A stretch of DNA of 64,000 nt from Promicromonospora sp. AC04 (GTDB lineage: Bacteria; Actinomycetota; Actinomycetes; Actinomycetales; Cellulomonadaceae): contig NZ_QBUG01000011.1 of NCBI RefSeq assembly GCF_003058225.1, positions 1-64,000 on the forward strand. The letters run 5' to 3'. Positions 60,494-64,000 of this stretch are shown piece after piece. The translations under genes were made by a program, and so were the position numbers. Below the pieces are notes generated by a model. It had not been told where the DNA came from. It made no database searches and worked only from the letters and a program-made list of their open reading frames with translations. Position 1 is the first letter of the stretch. The number at the start of each line of letters is the position of its first letter.

Positions 60494-61743
60494 CGTGACT
60501 CCTCAGCTTCGGCGGGCCGGCCGACGGCCTGTTCGATGATCGCGGACGGCAGGATCGCCTCGACCGAGTAACCGCCGGACCGGTCCGGGCCGGTCTCCAG
60601 GCTGCCCCCGAGGAGGCTGACCCGTTCCCGCATTCCGCGAAGGCCGTGCCCGCCGCGGTCCGGGCTCGCCGGGGTGTCACCGGCCTGGGCCGTTGGCGGA
60701 CCATTGCGTACGGTGACGTGCAGGGCCGTGCCACGCACCTCGATCAGTACCTCTGTCGATGCCGAGGGGGCGTGCCGGGCGACGTTGCTCAGGGCCTCCT
60801 GGACGATCCGGTACGCGGTGAGCTGCGCAATCGGTGACGCCGCGGCGGTACCGGGCGTGATGTCGGTGCGGACCGGGATCCCGGCGCGAACGGCCCCGGC
60901 CGCGAGGTCGGTGATGTCCTGGATCTGCGGTTGCGGGGCGAGGTCGGCGCGGCCGTCGCCGGGTCGGAGGGCACCGAGGAGCTGGCGCATCTCGGCGAGC
61001 GCGGTGCCCGCGGAGCGGGCGATGTCCTCGAAGTCGCGCTCCACCTCGGGGCGCGTGGGGCCGAGCCGGGCAGGCGCGGAGAGGGCCTGAATGTGTACGA
61101 GGGACATGCTGTGCGCGACGACGTCGTGCAGCTCCCGGGCGATCCGCGCCCGCTCCTCGAACAGCAGGCGCTGCGCCTCGGCCTGCTCGACGTCCTTGCG
61201 TGCCTTGGCCAGCTCTGCCCGGATCCGATGCCGCTGTCCGACGGCGATCGCGGCGCCGAGGACCAGGATGGTGTAGCTCGTGTAGATCGTGAGGTTGGTA
61301 CCCCACTGGTCGGGGTCCGCGTAGCGGTCGGGCGTCAGCACGATGAGCGCCACCAGCAGCGCGACGCTCGCCCACCAGGTACCGAACGAGACCGTCCACC
61401 TCTCCCGGACGCCGAGCAGCAGCACCAGGGCACCGAGGGAGACCAGGCCGCTGATGGGCAGCGGCCACAGGTCCGCGTCGCTGTCGCGGGTGGCGAGCAC
61501 GAGCGCCGCGATGGACGCCAGGTGCACGACCGCGCCGAGGCGTGGACGCGGGACGGCCAGTACGAGGGACCCGCACTGCACCGTCGCGATGCCGAACGCT
61601 ACGGCGAGGTCGAGCTCGTAGACCGCCGACGTGTAGGGCACCGCCATCGCGTACAGGGCGGAGCAGAACAGGGCGACGACGCACCGCGCCCAGAAAGGCA
61701 GCGGCGCGCGCTTCGTTGTTCCGTTCGGCTGTTCGTGCGACAT
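60490..61743 (-). CDS. NarL-type sensor histidine kinase
   Basis: A 417-residue kinase with about five membrane segments (residues 18-168), a coiled HisKA_3 region with His206 in RIARELHDVVAHSMSL, and a C-terminal ATPase domain (YRIVQEALSNVARHAP, then GGHGLRGMRERV). The ATG at 61743 is preferred to a start at 61782, whose extra residues look non-native. Its target promoters may include those of the flanking FAH and SRPBCC/SGNH genes. Confidence 0.9.
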   Translation of the reverse strand: MSHEQPNGTTKRAPLPFWARCVVALFCSALYAMAVPYTSAVYELDLAVAFGIATVQCGSLVLAVPRPRLGAVVHLASIAALVLATRDSDADLWPLPISGLVSLGALVLLLGVRERWTVSFGTWWASVALLVALIVLTPDRYADPDQWGTNLTIYTSYTILVLGAAIAVGQRHRIRAELAKARKDVEQAEAQRLLFEERARIARELHDVVAHSMSLVHIQALSAPARLGPTRPEVERDFEDIARSAGTALAEMRQLLGALRPGDGRADLAPQPQIQDITDLAAGAVRAGIPVRTDITPGTAAASPIAQLTAYRIVQEALSNVARHAPSASTEVLIEVRGTALHVTVRNGPPTAQAGDTPASPDRGGHGLRGMRERVSLLGGSLETGPDRSGGYSVEAILPSAIIEQAVGRPAEAEESR

Positions 61744-61774
61744 GACCTGAGCGTATGGTCCGCGCCGTGAAGCG

Positions 61775-61784
61775 GTCGTCACCC
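61775..61784 (+). promoter_or_regulatory. GTCGTCACCC element before the histidine kinase
   Basis: The plus strand reads GTCGTCACCC, 32 bases before the leftward kinase start; it is followed by CTGGGTTGA, giving an imperfect dyad TCACCC-CT-GGGTTGA. It matches the element at 59686. Confidence 0.4.
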
Positions 61785-61855
61785 CTGGGTTGATCGCGGC
61801 CAGTACCGCGGTATGGGGCGAGCGCGGGTGCCCCCGCCGCGTACCCGTCCAGCCG

Positions 61856-61897
61856 CCGAATGGCGGCTACCCGCCGCTGCGCGCAGCCGCCATTCGG
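61856..61897 (-). terminator. Hairpin terminator after the SRPBCC gene
   Basis: CCGAATGGCGGCT (61856-61868) pairs perfectly with AGCCGCCATTCGG (61885-61897). It lies eight bases after the stop of the leftward SRPBCC gene and isolates the two-component operon downstream. Confidence 0.8.
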
Positions 61898-61904
61898 GCC
61901 GGAC

Positions 61905-62411
61905 TCAGTCCGGGACGTGCTCGTTCCCGGCGGAAGTGCTGTCGATTCGGGCGATGGTCCTGCCCAGGATGTCGTCCATGTAGCGACGCCAAGCAGGCGC
62001 GAAGAACCGCCGCACGATGCCGTGTCGATACGACAGCGGGTGGAGAGCAACCTCCCACTCGACGACCGTCACCCCGGACGTGTCCTCGGTGAAGCGCCAC
62101 TCGCACCGCATCCCGGACAGCAGCAGCCGCACCACGTTGGTGAACTGAGCGACGTCGTAGGCGTAGCGGCTGCCCGCCTGGTAGGTCGTGAGCTCTTCAC
62201 GCGCCGTGCCGCCGTCGGAGAAGGCCAGCTCGCGTGTGGCCCCCGTGCGCGACCAGCGCCCGGGTCCCTCGGTGGTGGCGACAACCGCGGGCAGGACGCC
62301 ACGACCGGTGAACACGGTGGCGGGGTCGATCGCCCGGGTCCGCTCAAACGCGATCTCGGGCGGGACGCCCGCAGTGGCTCGCACGGCGACAGTGACGGCC
62401 GAGGCGCTCAT
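61905..62411 (-). CDS. SRPBCC/polyketide cyclase-like protein
   Basis: A 168-residue soluble SRPBCC-fold protein. Landmarks are VPPEIAFERTRAIDPATVF, the GRWSRTGATREL strand and CEWRFTEDTSGVTVVEWEV, with a basic amphipathic C-terminus (RFFAPAWRRYMDDILGRTI). It differs from the membrane-anchored SRPBCC paralogues at 39-45 kb and lacks an anchor. The ligand is unknown. Its ATG overlaps the SGNH gene stop (ATGA). Confidence 0.82.
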   Translation of the reverse strand: MSASAVTVAVRATAGVPPEIAFERTRAIDPATVFTGRGVLPAVVATTEGPGRWSRTGATRELAFSDGGTAREELTTYQAGSRYAYDVAQFTNVVRLLLSGMRCEWRFTEDTSGVTVVEWEVALHPLSYRHGIVRRFFAPAWRRYMDDILGRTIARIDSTSAGNEHVPD

Positions 62412-63208
62412 CGGGTCTGCTCCATCCAGCCGGCGGCGAGGCGGCCTGCGACGGCGGCACCCCGCTCGTTGAGGTGCACGTTGTCGGCGGTGACCTGCAG
62501 GTCGTGGCTCGCCGACATCTCGTTGAACGTCTTGCCGAACAGGAACTTGTCGAAGGCGGTCTGGATGATCGGGAACGAGAACTCGGGCGCATCGCCGTCG
62601 AGCAGCGGCTCCAGCGACTCGAACAGCGGGAGGTAGTCCACCCCGCGTTCCTCGGCCTCGCCCTTGAGCATCGCGTTGTACTCCCGGACTCGCCTGTTCT
62701 GATCGCTGTCGGGCTGCTCCCCCAGCGGCTGCAGCGACATCACAGCGATGTCTGCCGTCGTCTCCGAGGTCAGCTTGTCCAGGATCTTGGAGATGTTCTC
62801 CTGCGACTGCGCGGGGTCGACATCGTTCCGGATGTCGTTGGTGCCGACCAGGGTGATCACTCGCTCGGGGTCCAGCTCGATGACGTCCCGGTCCAGGCGC
62901 TCCAGGAGATCGGCGGTGGTGTGCCCGTTGATACCGGCGTTGACGACGTCGGTGCCGGGCTCGTACAGGCCGCTGACCCAGTCGGCGCTGATGGTGCCCT
63001 GCACCGTGCTCGCGCCGGCGACGACCATCAACGAGGCCGACGCCGGAGCGTCGCGGAACGCGTCCGGGCCGTTGGCCGGCTTGAAGATGAATGCCTTCAT
63101 CAGCACCGTGACGCTGACGAGCAGGGCGACGGCGAGAACCGCCGCGACGACAGCGAGCAGGCGCCGACCCCAGCGGCGCTGCGGTGTGGATTCGAGGGTG
63201 TCGGACAT
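62408..63208 (-). CDS. Membrane-anchored SGNH/GDSL hydrolase
   Basis: A 266-residue lipase/esterase-like protein with an N-terminal helix (about 16-38), so the catalytic domain lies outside. The SGNH blocks are GASTVQG with nucleophile Ser67, NAGINGHTT (Gly), LVGTNDIRND (Asn) and DNVHLNERG with the Asp-x-x-His dyad near 245. The triad is complete. Such enzymes deacylate lipids or cell-wall glycans; the substrate is unknown. TGGAGGAA precedes the ATG. It is the first gene of a two-gene operon. Confidence 0.9.
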   Translation of the reverse strand: MSDTLESTPQRRWGRRLLAVVAAVLAVALLVSVTVLMKAFIFKPANGPDAFRDAPASASLMVVAGASTVQGTISADWVSGLYEPGTDVVNAGINGHTTADLLERLDRDVIELDPERVITLVGTNDIRNDVDPAQSQENISKILDKLTSETTADIAVMSLQPLGEQPDSDQNRRVREYNAMLKGEAEERGVDYLPLFESLEPLLDGDAPEFSFPIIQTAFDKFLFGKTFNEMSASHDLQVTADNVHLNERGAAVAGRLAAGWMEQTR

Positions 63209-63524
63209 GGGAGTTCCTCCAGGAGTCGATGTACGCGCCGACCACGTGGCCGGCGCCCGCCGGACGCGGGTCCGATCAGTGCGCGGTCATCGTGGGACGC
63301 CGGATCCCGGTTCGGCATCACTCCCTGGTACGGGCTGAGACACACCCGTGGTACTCGATCCTCGTCGGTGCCGGCGCACGTCCCGGCGCACTTGTGTACC
63401 GATCGGAATGAAAGTCGGACAGTCGATGTTGGTGCACGTGTCACGGCCACCGGCACAACGCGCGGAGGCCGGACACACGAGATACGAACGCCGCCCGCTC
63501 GGGTGGCACCAGGAAAGGACACCC
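63209..63524. other. Divergent promoter region of SGNH and SnoaL-like genes
   Basis: This 316-base gap separates two divergent genes and should contain both promoters. I find no convincing gene, hairpin or strong palindrome. A sequence CATCACTCCCTGG at 63316-63328 faintly resembles the TCACCC elements at 59686 and 61775. Confidence 0.4.
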
Positions 63525-63917
63525 ATGTCTGACATCGATCTGCGCGAGTTCTACGAGCGCTACATCGAAGCGCTCAACGCCCACCAGTTCGACCGGATGG
63601 ACGAGTTCATCAACGACAAGGTCACGCTGAACAGCGAGCCCGGCGCCAGGGACGACGTGGTCGCCGTCCTGACCGCCGACGCGGAGGCCGTGCCCGACTT
63701 CCACTGGGACCTGCAGGAGCTCGCCTTCGACGGCGACCGCATCGGCGCCCGCCTGATCAACACCGGCACCCCCGTCAAGGAGTGGCTCGGGGTCGCGCCC
63801 ACCGGGGCATCGTTCGAGATCGTCGAGTACGCCATCTACCAGGTGCGTGACGGACGGTTCATCCACATGTCCGCACTGCACGATGCCGAGGTGCTGCGCC
63901 GACAGCTCGCCGGATGA
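63525..63917 (+). CDS. SnoaL-like ester cyclase-family protein
   Basis: A 130-residue NTF2-fold protein: [20 protein letters not shown] at the N-terminus, [37 protein letters not shown] and a C-terminal [17 protein letters not shown]. Family members include polyketide ester cyclases and many small-molecule-binding proteins of unknown role; an aldol cyclase reaction cannot be claimed here. AGGAAAGG precedes the ATG at 63525. A strong terminator follows. Confidence 0.88.
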   Translation: MSDIDLREFYERYIEALNAHQFDRMDEFINDKVTLNSEPGARDDVVAVLTADAEAVPDFHWDLQELAFDGDRIGARLINTGTPVKEWLGVAPTGASFEIVEYAIYQVRDGRFIHMSALHDAEVLRRQLAG

Positions 63918-63943
63918 CCTGACCTCCAGGCCGGCCTGAGCGT

Positions 63944-63981
63944 GCGGTCTCGTCCCGAAAGGCTTGCCGGGACGAGACCGC
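63944..63981 (+). terminator. Perfect 14-bp hairpin terminator after the SnoaL-like gene
   Basis: GCGGTCTCGTCCCG (63944-63957) pairs exactly with CGGGACGAGACCGC (63968-63981) around a ten-base loop, 27 bases after the stop codon at 63917. Confidence 0.88.
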
Positions 63982-64000
63982 CACCCTTCGACGTCCTGGA

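Noticed and set aside
1-64000. CRISPR arrays, tRNA or rRNA genes, insertion sequences or prophage
   Set aside because: I found no regularly spaced direct repeats, no cloverleaf with a conserved T-loop, no transposase or integrase domain and no phage structural genes; the local scars look like deletions and duplications without a visible mobile element.

Overview
The window is high-GC DNA with dense, often overlapping genes, many GTG starts and frequent ATGA/GTGA stop-start overlaps. Its gene families (F420-dependent glucose-6-phosphate dehydrogenase, NarL-type two-component pairs, two-GNAT proteins, a SigE-family sigma factor, PIG-L and WS/DGAT proteins) point to an actinomycete. A Micrococcales/Promicromonosporaceae-type soil organism is my inference; there is no rRNA or tRNA here to settle it.

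Region 1 (1-13 kb) is housekeeping and accessory metabolism: a GNAT enzyme overlapping a macrodomain protein, a copper-oxidase lipoprotein operon divergent from a NarL-type histidine kinase/response regulator pair, fgd behind an MFS exporter, a divergent LysR regulator, and a leucine-degradation operon (methylcrotonyl-CoA carboxylase beta and alpha, HMG-CoA lyase). Region 2 (14-21 kb) holds a sugar isomerase, an AraC regulator, a GH4 glycosidase and a TetR regulator, then an acyl-CoA dehydrogenase divergent from an enoyl-CoA hydratase. The same GGTTAA-N6-TTAACC palindrome lies before the carboxylase operon and between the dehydrogenase and hydratase, so the leucine pathway looks like one regulon split across 6 kb. 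Region 3 (21-36 kb) has an RNA methyltransferase, two paralogous two-GNAT proteins, an adenosine deaminase-family gene cotranscribed with an ABC importer under a LacI regulator, a DUF554 protein, an SDR and metH.

Region 4 (about 35.4-46.5 kb) resembles a DosR/DevR-type hypoxia-dormancy island: universal stress protein, DUF1876 (Rv1738-like) protein, WS/DGAT acyltransferase, PIG-L-like protein, DUF4389 protein, alcohol dehydrogenase, flavodoxin and SRPBCC proteins. It is interspersed with fragments of a P-type ATPase, an SDR, a histidine kinase, an Acg-like nitroreductase and another SRPBCC gene. I count six DosR-box-like sequences between 36.3 and 40.8 kb. The island looks real but partly decayed.

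Region 5 (46.5-57.6 kb) has lower GC and several scars: an ORF split by a TAG codon, a chimera of two truncated aldehyde dehydrogenases joined to a truncated response regulator with a mutated phosphorylation site, and a decayed partial duplication of an esterase 5' end. It also holds a SigE-family sigma factor fused to a transmembrane segment and a large outer domain, and an esterase/sugar-ABC-importer/TetR operon behind a TetR-type palindrome. Region 6 (57.6-64 kb) has a TetR regulator, a membrane-anchored FAH-family protein, a second histidine kinase/response regulator pair, an SRPBCC/SGNH-hydrolase operon and a SnoaL-like protein, punctuated by four strong terminator hairpins.
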